Shown: one piece after another, positions 21,221 through 31,621 of the stretch | How the letters are laid out: each line of letters starts with the position of its first letter | Position numbering within the stretch: the first letter of the stretch is position 1 | NCBI GenBank assembly: GCA_963575745.1 | Contig: CAUYUJ010014323.1 | Coordinates: 272,393-334,392, forward strand | From: Prorocentrum cordatum | Lineage: Eukaryota; Sar; Dinophyceae; Prorocentrales; Prorocentraceae | Direction of reading: 5' to 3' | DNA: 62,000 bases | Position numbers and translations under genes: made by a program | The notes under the pieces: model-generated | Seen by the model: only the letters and a program-made list of their open reading frames with translations | Told to the model about the DNA's origin: nothing | The model's database searches: none

Positions 21221-23440
21221 TTCCTCGGGCTCGTGTGCGGCGAAGTGGTTCGTGCACCCGTCCGCGGAGCTGAGGCACGTGTGCGGCGCTGTGCACGGCC
21301 ACACGTCTGCGGAGCCCATTATTATGTGTCTGTTCCTTGTGAGCATTGCTGGCGTGGCAGTGGAATCCCATGGCGCGCATACTCTGTGCAGTGCCTGCTG
21401 GGGACCGAGAGATGCAGTTGAAGGAGTAAATCTTCGCCCCTGAGCTGTGGAGAAAACTTTCGCCCTGAAATGAACAGAAAACGACCCAAATACTCGATAT
21501 GCTACACTCCGCACTGCTGACGTGGAATGCTGACTGTTTTCGCCCCCGGTCCGTCTTTCATTGTCCCGATGCCCGATGTCAGGCTTTCGGAGGCCACAAT
21601 CTGGGAACGCTGGGATTGAAAAGATCATGTAGTCCGAGATCTGGGCTCTCTTTGCGGTGCTGCGAGAGCTCCTCGGGTATGCAGCCGCTGCTGTCGGCGT
21701 GGATGGTCTGCAGGCTCGCGTCCTTGCCAGAGGGTGGCGGAATTCGGCCGCCGCCAGGGGTGACTCTGGCCCAGGCTGACGCTGGCCCAGGATTTGGAAG
21801 CTTTTGGACCCCTTCTGGCCTCTGGGAGGCTTCGCAAATCTCCAACGATCTCGTTTTTGAATCTGCTCGTGGGTCCTCGGGGCAATTCAAAATTGGTCTG
21901 GCAGCGCATTGAGAAAAACACATCGTCCGATGTCTGGGTTCTCACGGCTGGCCTCCCCTCTAAAGCCAGGGCGCACCCTGGGAGAGGCCTGGAGGTCAAC
22001 TGTGAGCCGAGGACCCCGAGAAATTCGCGTTGGCCATCCAAAACCATGGCAGAAGCTCTCGGCCCTTCGTGTGCCGAGCAAGCTGCGAAGGCCCCCAGCA
22101 GGGGGCCCGCAGCGGGTTATAAACGCGGCTGCGATTGGATCACGACCCCCGGATATCCCCGGATGTGCGACTCTAAATTGGCACGTGGGAGACGGGTGCT
22201 GGTGGAAACGGGTCCTGTACACCTGGGCTTTCCCTGGGGCCAGCTTTTCACCCCGTGGTCGTGTCTGCTGTAGGGAACCGCGTGCGAACCCCAACCCTGC
22301 AGGTCCGATTTCCGAAGCACCAGCGGGGGTTCGGATAGGAATGATGTCTGCAGCCAAATGAAAAGCCAGCTGGGGTCTCCGATATCCCAACGACGATTGG
22401 ATCCGCAGGGTTAGGGTTCGATTGTGGTCGCAGATGTTGACGGTCCCTGGGGCCCCAACATGGGCACGGGGGAGCCCCAAGCGGCGAACAAAAAACTCTC
22501 GAACCCGTTCCCTCCAGGACCCGCCTTGTCCGTGCTGCGCGCGTGCACACCCAGGAGGCGCGAACCAGAGGCGCCAAGCGTGAACCCAATAGACTGGCCT
22601 GCTCCTGGGGAAACCCAAGAATACCGGTACCGCAACTCCCTGGACCTCTCCCGGGGCGCCTTCTGGCCAGAATCTCGTGGCGAATCCAGCGGTGGCGACA
22701 AGGGCCTCCGAGGAGGCCCAAGAAGGGGAAAATGAGGGAGGGGTTGCAGTATGGGTGCCTTTCCTTCCCTCCTCTGAGATCCAAAAGCGCTGAATCGAAA
22801 ACAAACACATCTTTAGGGGGGCGTTTGTGCCAAACTTCCGCCAGCGGGGCCGCCCTCGCCCTCCGCCGGCGGGAGTGAAACGAGGGTGGTTGCTGCCGGT
22901 CCTGGAGCACAGCATGGGCGAGGGAGGCCCGAAGACGTGATGGGCAACATTCGGGGGGGGGACCAGCAGTTCAAGGGGGAAAGAATCGAGCTGCATCGGC
23001 GATATATCGCCGTTGGATCGGCGGTTGGCCCCCGGCAGCAAATCCGAAAAGGTCCTGGGCGGGGTGGGCCATCGGGACCCTCTTGGCGATCAATGGGCGA
23101 TCAGGAGTCGGTGCATCCCCACCTGAGCCGATCCCCCACTAACGTTGCCCCTGGGATAAGCGCCGGGACGCCGACGACGGCGAAACAACTCCAGGGCCTC
23201 TCTCTTGCATGATCACTTTTCTTCCCTGTGACGATGCCCTCCAGCCTTGCAGGTCGCGGCAGCCGGCAGAAGGACACTGAAGGTGCTGGTCGCCACGGTG
23301 ATGGCCAGGACCTCGGCGCCCGAGGGCCGCCCACGTCGTCGCGTCGTGCTGGAGGCTGCTGCCATCCCTGCCTCTCGGCGCTGCTGCCGGCGCCGCCTGC
23401 ACTGGGCGCCGCTCCTTCTCCTCCACTTTCCCCCTCGTAT
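21221..23440. other. No gene recognised
   Basis: A 384-codon minus ORF (21887-23041) spans much of this stretch. Its sequence is rich in Arg, Pro, Gly and Ser with no motif, and the plus strand is also widely open, so I do not call it a gene. The DNA has many short GATATCC- and GGTTCG-like words without regular spacing. Confidence 0.4.
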
Positions 23441-23449
23441 GTACTGCTC

Positions 23450-24051
23450 CTCACCCTCACCATCACTATCATCATCAGCATTATCATCAGCATCATCATG
23501 ATCAGCATCATCATCCTCGTACTCATCCTTGTACTCATCCGCATCAACATCCTCATCATCATGCTCATCTTTACTTTTATCCTCACCCTCACCATCACTA
23601 TCATCATATGCATCATCATGACCATCGTCATCATCATCACCATCATCATCCTCATCAACATCGACATCAACACCAACATCATCAGCATCATCACCATCAA
23701 CATCATCATCAACATCATCATCATCATCATCATCATCATGATCACCACCACCACCACCACCACCACCACCACCACCACCACCACCACCACCACCACCACC
23801 ACCACCACCACCACCACCACCACCACCACCACCACCACCACCACCACCACCACCACCACCACCACCACCACCACCACCACCCACCACCACCACCACCACC
23901 ACCACCACCACCACCACCACCACCACCACCACCACCACCACCACCACCACCACCACCACCACCACCACCACCACCACACCACCACCACCACCACCACCAC
24001 CACCACCACCACCCACCACCACCACCACCACCACCACCACCACCACCTCCG

Positions 24052-24126
<75 letters not shown>

Positions 24127-24400
24127 CGGGCACCATCACCATCACCAGAATCAGCATCATTATCGTCATCATTCTCATCGTTGGCGTCGTCGTGCATCGC
24201 CGTCGCCGTCGTCGTCGACGGCGTCGTCCTCGTCGTCGCCGTCGTCTTCGTCGTCATCAGCATCAGCATCAGCGTCAGCATCAGCATCAGCATCATCATC
24301 AACAACATCATTATCACCAACAGCATCATCATGACCATCACCATCACCATCGTCGTCATCGTCATCATCATGTTCGTCATCATCAGCAGCAGCATCATCA
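23450..24400. repeat. Very long CAC/CAT microsatellite
   Basis: CAT-rich units (23450-23742) lead into about 300 bp of nearly pure CAC (23743-24046), broken by only a few one-base phase shifts. CAT units (24055-24124) and mixed CAT/CGT/CAG units follow. Poly-His, poly-Pro, poly-Thr, poly-Trp and poly-Gly ORFs are artefacts. Confidence 0.95.
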
Positions 24401-25135
24401 TCCTTTCACTTCCTCCGCCCTCACCTCCTTGTTCTACCACTTCTTCCCCTCCTCCTCATCATCATCATTCGCCTCATCCACGTCCCTTCCTCCCTCGCTC
24501 TCTCCCACCCTCTCCCTCTTCCTCACCATCCTTCTCAATTTCCTTCATCCTCCGTCTATGTTCCAGCTGGTCAATCCAGGTATCGCTACTACGCAGCGCC
24601 CTGTATTTTGGACTCGATATCATTCTTATTGCTCACGGATGTGGAAATGAGTCGTTTGCCCAGACCACTCGTGCTCCCAACCCCAACATCCATGTGAATA
24701 CAATGCGCTCGGGCATGTAGTCGGAGTGAAAGCCAGACTAGCTCTTTCAGAGCATGTTGAACATGAGCTGCTATCCGCGATCGGGTCTAATGGGCGGTGC
24801 TTCCTCCAGCTGCCGACTCCAAACTGCTTGAATTCTACCCCGAGAAAGCTTACCTAGAAGAGTCCCGACTCAATCCAAAGAGAACAGGTCCACTGCTCCC
24901 ACCATCTCCCACCGCTGCGTTGCCTCTGCAGTCGTCAACTATCCGCACGGTTTCTTCTGTGTCCACATGACGTTGTTTGTATATTTTGCTTGGCTGGAAC
25001 TGTCCACGGGTGCCAGACTAGAGTGCTCCGGCACCAACGCTTCTGGTCCTCTGTATCCGCATAGCTTCCTCTGCTATTGCAACGGCTTCCTGGGGCTAGC
25101 CCAAGGGCGTCCCAACAATCGTCGAACAATCGTAA
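24400..25135. other. No gene recognised
   Basis: A C/T-rich tail of the microsatellite (to about 24560) passes into mixed sequence with no supported ORF. Confidence 0.45.
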
Positions 25136-25138
25136 AGC

Positions 25139-25290
25139 TCAAAAGTCGGTGGGGTAGAGTAGAGCAGAGCAGAACAAGAGTACAACGTATCAGTAGAGTA
25201 CAGCTGAATACAAGAGAGCAGCGCAGAATGAAGAAAGTAGAGCTGAATTAAAGAGGACTGGGTAGAGTAGAGTGGGCACTCTCGAATCGG
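25139..25290. repeat. Degenerate AGAGT/AGAGC pentamer minisatellite
   Basis: Runs such as GTAGAGTAGAGCAGAGCAGA recur with roughly 5-bp periodicity and point changes. Confidence 0.6.
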
Positions 25291-25479
25291 GCACTGAAAG
25301 AGTGGAGCAAAACAATCACGGATTGACGGCCAGTCCCCCCCCGATGGGGGGGCAGCCCGCGCCCGTGGCATTAACGCCGACCGGCCTTCCACGCCCGAGC
25401 CCCCGAGCCGAGCGCGGGGGCGAGGCGGACAAGCGCGAGCCGAACGCAGAGGAAAGGCAGTGCTGGCTCGCGCTTAGAG

Positions 25480-26620
25480 GTCCTCACCGCCGCTGGTGTC
25501 CTCTCCGTTGGCGGCTTCGTCGGGGTCGCGGTGCGCCAGGCGGCGCTCCTTCGCCCGCCTCTGGAATCCCTCGACACCGTCGGCCAAGATCCCGCATGTG
25601 CCGAGCGCGATTGATGGCGTGATGGCCTGCCTCGTAGGCGTCCCTGCCGACGGCTCGGATCCAGACGCCGCCGTTGCCTCTGCCTCGTGGCAGTGGGCGG
25701 TGTGGGGGAGGCCGCCGCGGCAGCTGACTCCCCTCCTGCCATGGCACCGCCGTCGCGGTCTCAAGCTGCGTGGGCTACCTCCCTCCTCTTGTCGTCGAGG
25801 CTGTGGAAGGCGCCCTCGTGGTGGTTTGGGCGTCTGGCCACACACCCGCGGTGAACGCGTCCTTTCTGGGCTCGATGGCCCTCAATGTCGCCCCGCCGAT
25901 CGACGGGGCTGGACCTCGCCAGCCTGCCGTGGCCGCAGCTGTAGCACCTCTGGCAGACGAGCACCGCATCGGTCTCGGGGGAGGGCTGCCCTGGCCCCGC
26001 TGCGATGCGCCGCTGCACCCGCACGTGGTTCTTGAAACTCGAGGTGTCGACGCCGTCCTCGCTGCCAGCGGCTAGAGGGGGCGGCCTTTACTGCCGACGC
26101 CGAACTGGCCCGCCAGCGGCCTGCGCTGCGGGGGGGTGGGGGGCATCGCCACACGGGCCGCCTGGATGCCCAGTCGCTGGCCTCGCAGAGCTAAACGCCC
26201 TGCCCGCTGCATTCGCCACCTGCTCGTCGCCGGGCATCTCCAGGATGGCATCTGTCATCTGTCGCCTAGCCCCTGATCTTCTGGCCACGTGCGCGCACAG
26301 CTTCCCCGCGAAGAGCATCGCCGCTTGCGCCGCCCCGTCGAATCCGAAGGCGATGTCGAGGCGGTGGTCTGGCAGCGCGAGGCGGGAACCTTGGTTCGCA
26401 CAGCAGTTGGTGCGCTGGTTGCCTGCCCTCTGCCAGTGGGTAGCCTTGCCCGCGTCGATGTCGGCCTCTGTCGCGTGCCCCAGCAGTTGGGTGACGGCGT
26501 GCCCTGGGTCGCCCTCGAACGCCGCGTAGAAGGCCCCCCAGAGGCGCGCCCTGCTGGAGGATGGTCGGCCTGCCCGCGCCTGCCCGCGAGCGGCGCAGTC
26601 CACGGCCCAATTGGCAGCAT
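25480..26620 (-). mobile_element. 3' end of a decayed LINE with RNase H-like segment
   Basis: The minus frame from 26603 reads RLWGAFYAAFEGDPGHAVTQ, LLGHATEADIDAGKATHWQR and AGNQRTNCCANQGSRLALP. The pattern of H-x-T-E-A-D, then R-A-G-N, then an A-N/K-Q/E-G-like end resembles the C-terminal part of RNase H domains in non-LTR elements, although the Asp normally found after the GN motif is missing. FDGAAQAAMLFAGKLCAHVA follows. A Cys-rich piece, VLVCQRCYSCGHGRLARSSP (about 25905-25965), and then RDAYEAGHHAINRARHMRDL in another frame (about 25590-25650) complete the tail. Frame changes show decay. RT motifs upstream were not found. Confidence 0.5.
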
Positions 26621-26814
26621 GTCTGGAAGTCGACCTGGCCCTCGCAGAGGCAGGAGGCCACGCGGCGCGCGTAGTCCCCCCCGTCGCGCGCCTCCTGTTT
26701 GGGCGCTATCGGCAACGGCGCCCAGCCGCAGGATGCCGCCGCTGCCTGACCGAAGCGGTCGCATTTCACTGGTGACCAGCCTGCTCGCTGTAGCTCTGGT
26801 CCTCAAAATCCTCC

Positions 26815-26920
26815 GTTTCAGGTTCCGGAATCACCTGGAACCGTTCCGGGGTGATTCTGGAAGCTTGACACTGACCGTTTCAGGTTCCGGAATCACCCTG
26901 GAACCGTTCCGGGGTGAAAA
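26815..26920. repeat. Duplicated nested palindrome
   Basis: GTTTCAGGTTCCGGAATCACC followed by TGGAACCGTTCCGGGGTGA occurs twice, about 63 bp apart. In the first copy GAATCACC and GGTGATTC are perfect arms around TGGAACCGTTCCGG, which itself contains GGAAC/GTTCC. The structure could extrude as a hairpin. Confidence 0.7.
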
Positions 26921-26974
26921 CTCATCTGGGCCCATCACCGGGCGCGCGCTATGCATGGGGGCGGACTGAGGACG

Positions 26975-27228
26975 GACTGGCCCATGTGGCCCAGGGGCCA
27001 AACCCCTTTCATGGTCAAAGCCGCATCGGAAGAGGGCCCTGATTCACCTGTGAAGGCAGCCAACTTCCCGTCAGCGTTTCGAGCCCGCATCCTGCACTGA
27101 CTCGCGAGAACGTTCCGAACAGGGCATAACATACAATCGTGTACAATCGTCCTTCGCTCGCGCCCTCATACCTGTCGCTAGGGCGCAAATGCTGCGGGCT
27201 CCTCGCTGCCCCACGCTCGGGCGCAGCA
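26975..27228. repeat. Dispersed repeat, left part, split by the LINE
   Basis: It aligns by eye with 37950-38232. Shared words include GGGCCAAACC, GAGGGCCCTG, GAAGGC, ACAATCG, CCTGTCGCTA and GCTCGGGCGCA, in the same order with indels. The right part of the same repeat is on the far side of the LINE (33237-33345). Confidence 0.7.
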
Positions 27229-27254
27229 GGAGGAGGAGAAGGAGGAGAAGGAGC
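27226..27254. repeat. GGA tract, possible target-site duplication (3' side of LINE)
   Basis: It shares GGAGAAGGAGGAG with 33214-33226 at the other end of the LINE. Low complexity prevents an exact boundary. Confidence 0.5.
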
Positions 27255-27305
27255 GCCAGTGCCATCACGCGGTTCGTCTGGCTCGGCCGGCGGGCGGGGC
27301 CAGGC

Positions 27306-28330
27306 TCAGAAGTGGTGGTTAAGTCTGTCCAGGGCGGCACTGTGGCAGGTCTTGGTCTTGCGCATGGAATATGAAGGGGGCGTCGTAGAAGTTGTGGCAA
27401 GTTTGACCTCCAAGTAAAGGTAGTAGAGCAGACCGAGGTTGCGCACCGTGGTCTGGCGCGAAAGCTCGTGGGCAGCCTCCTCCGGATAGTCTTCGCGAGC
27501 GCCGAGCCCAAGTCGATGTAACACCTCCCTGTGCGCAAACTTGGGCGGCTCCGTGACCCGCGTAAGGGCGCGACGACAACGGAGGTAGTGGCTGATCTCG
27601 TCGAGGCCTTCGCCACAATCGAAGAGGCAAGCGTGGCGCGTGGGCAAGACATGCATTCGGCAGCTCGTGTGCCACCCGCCTGCTAGCGTCCGTAAAACGA
27701 CCCATCGCCAGGCCGGCGGCTGCTTGGTGAGAAACTCCCGGAGACCACGCCATCGATCCCGAAGGTCGTTCGGGATGCATGCCGTGCCGATCCACTCCAC
27801 AAGTCGCTTCCGCAGTGTGTGCTCGAAGGTGTCGGGGTAGCACTCTGCTTGGAAATAACGAACGAACGTCCGTTGAGGGTGGGGGCGCGCGCCAGCTGCC
27901 TCGGACAGCCTCGCGCCGCGCCGTGCCCTCGCGGCGGCCGCCTTGTACATGGATAGTATGGTGCCCTTGCTGCTGAGCGGCCTGTCCTGCGAGGCAGCTT
28001 GGAGTCGCTGTGCGATTGCCGTGCCCATGCTCCAGAACGTGGGGGGCCACTGTCCCGCGGCGAGTCGTGGAAGACCAACCTGACGGGCACCGCCGCTTCC
28101 AGCCGCTGCGGCGCCGTGCTCCACGAGGGGGCGGTGCACTCCGCTGTGCGCCACAGTGCTCCCGCCGCGAGGGCGCGCATCGACCGTGCTGCAGAGGTTG
28201 GGAACCACGTGTCGAGGGCGAGGATGTCCGAGAGCCTGAACGTGGACGGCGGCAGCCGCAAGACCTTGTGGAGCGCATGGAACTCCTTGCGGACTAGGGC
28301 CCTCGGTGGGGTGAAGAACTGGGCAAGGTA
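27306..28330 (-). pseudogene. LINE ORF2 C-terminal region, after premature TAG and frameshift
   Basis: Translation past the TAG at 28331-28333 stays in the ORF2 frame as YLAQFFTPPRALVRKEFHAL, RLSDILALDTWFPTSAARS and VRLVFHDSP. Near 28045 the sensible frame changes at a run of six G on the plus strand. It then continues as WPPTFWSMGTAIAQRLQAAS and FEHTLRKRLVEWIGTACIP. The region TRHACLFDCGEGLDEISHYL followed by RC gives a C-x3-C...H-x3-C pattern like the C-terminal zinc knuckle of many non-LTR elements. The frame stops at 27306. Restoring one base and one codon in thought would make this continuous with ORF2. Confidence 0.7.
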
Positions 28331-31300
28331 CTAGAGGACGGGCAGGCGCGATGTGCCATACAGCCGTACGTTGGAGTCCACGGGCGCGCCCGACTGTCCA
28401 GTGAGGACGATGCGGCGCCACCATTTGTCTGCCGCGTCCCGCCATTGGTCCTCCTCCGTGGCACCAGGGCCCATAACCGTGCCCAAGTACTTGCCCTTGT
28501 CCTCGATTCGGAAGTCCTTCCACTGGGGAACGAGGTGCTCCACGATCCGGCGGACTCGGCGGATTGGCCCCTCCGAGAGCGGCGCCCAGCGGGGAATGAT
28601 GACGCACTTCTTCGGTTGAAGATGTAAGTTCCCAAGCTCAGCAGCACAGTCAAATACGAATGCAAGGCGAGGAAGTTGACGGACATTGCGATTGATGGCA
28701 CCAACGTCGTCGGCATAAGCAGCAGCCATACCACCGTGGTGAAGCGCGCGAAGATGAGGGTCCGATTCCTCGCCGACATCCGCCGGTTGCCCAGGGCGCG
28801 TAGCTTGACTGCCCGAGCCGATGGCATGAGCATGGCCCCCACGTTCGAGCTCCAGACGGCGACCGCTTAGGTTGCCACCAACATCCGCGGCCGAACATCT
28901 CGAAAAAAGTCGTGCCGACCCATCCGTTATCGTCGTAACGCTCGGGGGCCCTCCTGGTGCTGTGGGCGAGGGCGCAGCGGTGCGGCTGGTTGGCAGGGTT
29001 GGCATTGCCGCTGGGGCAGGGAACACCGCGGCGAGAGCACGAAGGACCGGGTCCATGGCGACCGCCCAAACACTACCCGATAGCGGGCAACCTTGAGCGA
29101 CTCCGCTGGCCAAGACACACAGGAAATGATGAACTCCGCCAAGCAGTACGTATCCCTCCGCGTCTGCGTACAGAGCGTGGACACCATTGAGGAAACCCTG
29201 CTGGAATCCGAACCGCCTCAACGCCCCAAACAACCATTGCCGCCCCAAGGAGGGGAAAGCAGCAGCCACGTCAAACAGCAGAAGCATGAGCATGAAGTCC
29301 TCCCCATCGGGAAGCAGGCCGGCCAATGTCAACTCGCAGTCGATCTCCACGATGTTGCGACAAAAGTTTCGACCCCGAATGAAGCCCTGCTGGACCGAGT
29401 GGGCGTGCTCCGCGACGTTAACCGCCAGCTGCGCATTCATGGCCGAGGCGATGATCTTGGCGTCGGTGTTCTTCCTGGTGACGGGTCGCAATGCCCCGGC
29501 ATCGCGGATGCAATTGACGAGGTCGCCTGCCTCCGAGCCCTTGGAGATGAAGGAGAACAAGGAGTGGTTGAACCCTCGACGTGCTGTGCCGAACATGAAC
29601 ATGTCCATGGCGACGTCCTCCAGCAAGCTGAAGGCCCCGGAAACTTGGCACCAGGCTTTATAAGGTAGCTGGTCGGGACCAGGGGCAGAATTCCGCGCCG
29701 AAACCGCAGCTCGGCGAAGGCTGCATTCGGTGGGCGGGGCCAGTGGCGCGGCAGGAATAGAGGAGGGTATGTGCTCGTCCAGGAAGGCGTCAAGCTTGGT
29801 GGCATCGACGGTCTTGTCTGCGAAGATGAGCGCCCAATGCTCTTGGAGGATCCGCGCAATGCCTTCTGGGTCCTTCCAGACCGAATGCCCATGGGAAAGA
29901 CGCACACCTCGCAGTTGAAGCCGAGCAGAGAAGGGGGCCCAGAGGCGACTGCGCCGTTGCAGATGTCGTTGCGGTCGCTGCTGGTATTCGGCATTCTGGG
30001 TCTGCCGCAGACGGGTCGCCTGCGCAGCGTCCTTTTGGGCTCGCAGCTGAAGGGCATGAAGATGGCCACGGTGCGCAGCAGCAGCAGCAGAGGCGAAACC
30101 GCCTTCGTCGATCAGAGAGACCGCGGCTCCTGCGATGCACAAGTGGTCCTTACCCAACTCTGTGTGTTGGATGAGGGCAGCTGCGAGTGCCGTGTCCTGC
30201 CGCCAAATCGCCCGCGAGATCGATCGCATCGTGGTATTACGTGCCGCCGTGACGTGCTGCCCCTTGATGCCCCCAGGGAGGATGGTGAGGTAGTTGCGGG
30301 TGAGTCTGGCAGCATTCTTGATGTTGGCCTTCATGATGTGCAGTAGTTGCCCGGCAGTGCGGCCCTCCGTGCGGGACAACGAGTGCAAGAGGTTGTAATG
30401 CTTCTGAAACTGCGGCACCTCGAAAACGAAGTCAGGGATGCTCTGGCATTCCCCCTCTGTGGCTACATGAAGCCGAAGACGTAGTGATAATATACCGTGG
30501 TCGCTCATCCTCTGGTCGCTGAGCTCCATCGCTTCCTGGTCGACGTGCAACAGCACCTCGAGGTTGGGGATAGCATGCGAAGGCAAGCTGACGAAGGCGC
30601 GGTCGATGCGGGTGGACGTGAGAGAGTGCCTATCGAACCGTGTGGGGCGACTGTTCTCAACCTCAACCATGTCCGAAAACAGCCGCCGCCAAAATGCCTG
30701 CTGATGCTGATCTCCTGCACGTGTTGGGAAGGAGAGCTGATTCGTCTGGTCGCCCGCGGGGGCCGTCATGACCAGCGGGGCAGGTTCCACGTAGGACGCC
30801 GGCGGCTCGTCGTGGATGTTGAAATCGCCGATGGCCACGAAGAGACGCTGCATGGGGGCCTTGATAGCCCACCGCTGGTATTGGCGCCAGCACGAGGCTA
30901 CAAGGTGTCGCTGCGCGTGGTCCAAGTCGTGATTGTGGACGTTCAAGATCACCAGGTTGCAGATGCTGTCGGCGAACACCTCCAACCGGTGGACACGGCC
31001 AGGGACAACCTGACGGTGAACGTGAATCACTGGATTGCTGTCAGGCACCATGCCGATGGCGGGCGGCAGCGACGGAGCCCACGAGCCCTGGGACGGAGTG
31101 GCTTGACGCTCAGCTGACGGCTGTGCAGCTACTTGTGAGGGGCCGGGGGATGTCTCGGAAACAAGTGGGGGAACCTCATTTCCTGGCAAAGCGTCTGGAG
31201 CTCCACTGTGGTCACCTTCCGCCGCAATCGCCAGGAAGTCGGAGTCGTCCTGTGTGGAACTCGATGCGGAGGAGGAGGACGAAGACGAGGAGGGAGATGA

Positions 31301-31621
31301 AGACGAAGCGGAGGACGGAGCAGATGGTGTGCCGGGCGGGCACGACAGGCCGGCGGGGTCTGCAAGATCCACCTGAACCACATGACGGTCAGAAGGAACG
31401 AGCAGTGCAACTCCTCCAGCTCCAGGGGCGGCGCACCCGCTGAAGAAAACAGAATAGTCATATGGAGTCGAAGCCGTCAGACGACGCAGGCGCTTGGCAG
31501 TCCCATGCACCTCCTGGACCGCAACGACAGCCTTCTGCTCGAGGTACGTGGAGAGGACCTTGCGCTTCTTACGCCGGCGAGCGGGGTCCCCGCAGACGAG
31601 TCCCCGAGCACTCCAGGACAC
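28331..31621 (-). CDS. LINE ORF2: AP-endonuclease and reverse transcriptase
   Basis: The frame holds 1096 codons from 31621 and encodes the enzyme that nicks target DNA and copies the element RNA into it. The endonuclease domain has QEVHG (about residue 38), GDFN (about 265) and SDHG (about 371). The reverse transcriptase has FDVAAAFPSL (about 782), AQGCPLSG (about 840) and YADD (about 967), so the catalytic aspartates are present. No ATG occurs at the start: the frame begins VSWSARGL, upstream residues LHI fit a typical endonuclease N-terminus, and the frame is open back to a TGA near 31800 inside ORF1. Expression by -1 frameshift or by reinitiation at the overlapping TAGTG is therefore likely. 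The terminal TAG appears premature. Confidence 0.85.
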   Translation of the reverse strand: MSWSARGLVCGDPARRRKKRKVLSTYLEQKAVVAVQEVHGTAKRLRRLTASTPYDYSVFFSGCAAPGAGGVALLVPSDRHVVQVDLADPAGLSCPPGTPSAPSSASSSSPSSSSSSSSASSSTQDDSDFLAIAAEGDHSGAPDALPGNEVPPLVSETSPGPSQVAAQPSAERQATPSQGSWAPSLPPAIGMVPDSNPVIHVHRQVVPGRVHRLEVFADSICNLVILNVHNHDLDHAQRHLVASCWRQYQRWAIKAPMQRLFVAIGDFNIHDEPPASYVEPAPLVMTAPAGDQTNQLSFPTRAGDQHQQAFWRRLFSDMVEVENSRPTRFDRHSLTSTRIDRAFVSLPSHAIPNLEVLLHVDQEAMELSDQRMSDHGILSLRLRLHVATEGECQSIPDFVFEVPQFQKHYNLLHSLSRTEGRTAGQLLHIMKANIKNAARLTRNYLTILPGGIKGQHVTAARNTTMRSISRAIWRQDTALAAALIQHTELGKDHLCIAGAAVSLIDEGGFASAAAAAHRGHLHALQLRAQKDAAQATRLRQTQNAEYQQRPQRHLQRRSRLWAPFSARLQLRGVRLSHGHSVWKDPEGIARILQEHWALIFADKTVDATKLDAFLDEHIPSSIPAAPLAPPTECSLRRAAVSARNSAPGPDQLPYKAWCQVSGAFSLLEDVAMDMFMFGTARRGFNHSLFSFISKGSEAGDLVNCIRDAGALRPVTRKNTDAKIIASAMNAQLAVNVAEHAHSVQQGFIRGRNFCRNIVEIDCELTLAGLLPDGEDFMLMLLLFDVAAAFPSLGRQWLFGALRRFGFQQGFLNGVHALYADAEGYVLLGGVHHFLCVLASGVAQGCPLSGSVWAVAMDPVLRALAAVFPAPAAMPTLPTSRTAAPSPTAPGGPPSVTTITDGSARLFSRCSAADVGGNLSGRRLELERGGHAHAIGSGSQATRPGQPADVGEESDPHLRALHHGGMAAAYADDVGAINRNVRQLPRLAFVFDCAAELGNLHLQPKKCVIIPRWAPLSEGPIRRVRRIVEHLVPQWKDFRIEDKGKYLGTVMGPGATEEDQWRDAADKWWRRIVLTGQSGAPVDSNVRLYGTSRLPVL

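Noticed and set aside
22408-22425. Telomere-like GGGTTAGGGTTCG
   Set aside because: Only two units, no array.
21887-23041. 384-codon minus ORF
   Set aside because: No motif, biased composition and an equally open opposite strand.
23101-24720. Poly-His, poly-Trp, poly-Gly and poly-Val ORFs
   Set aside because: Direct translation of CAC/CAT microsatellites.
27139-27417. Plus ORFs in the LINE 3' region
   Set aside because: Antisense to the ORF2 C-terminal frame, which has the recognisable Cys/His motif.
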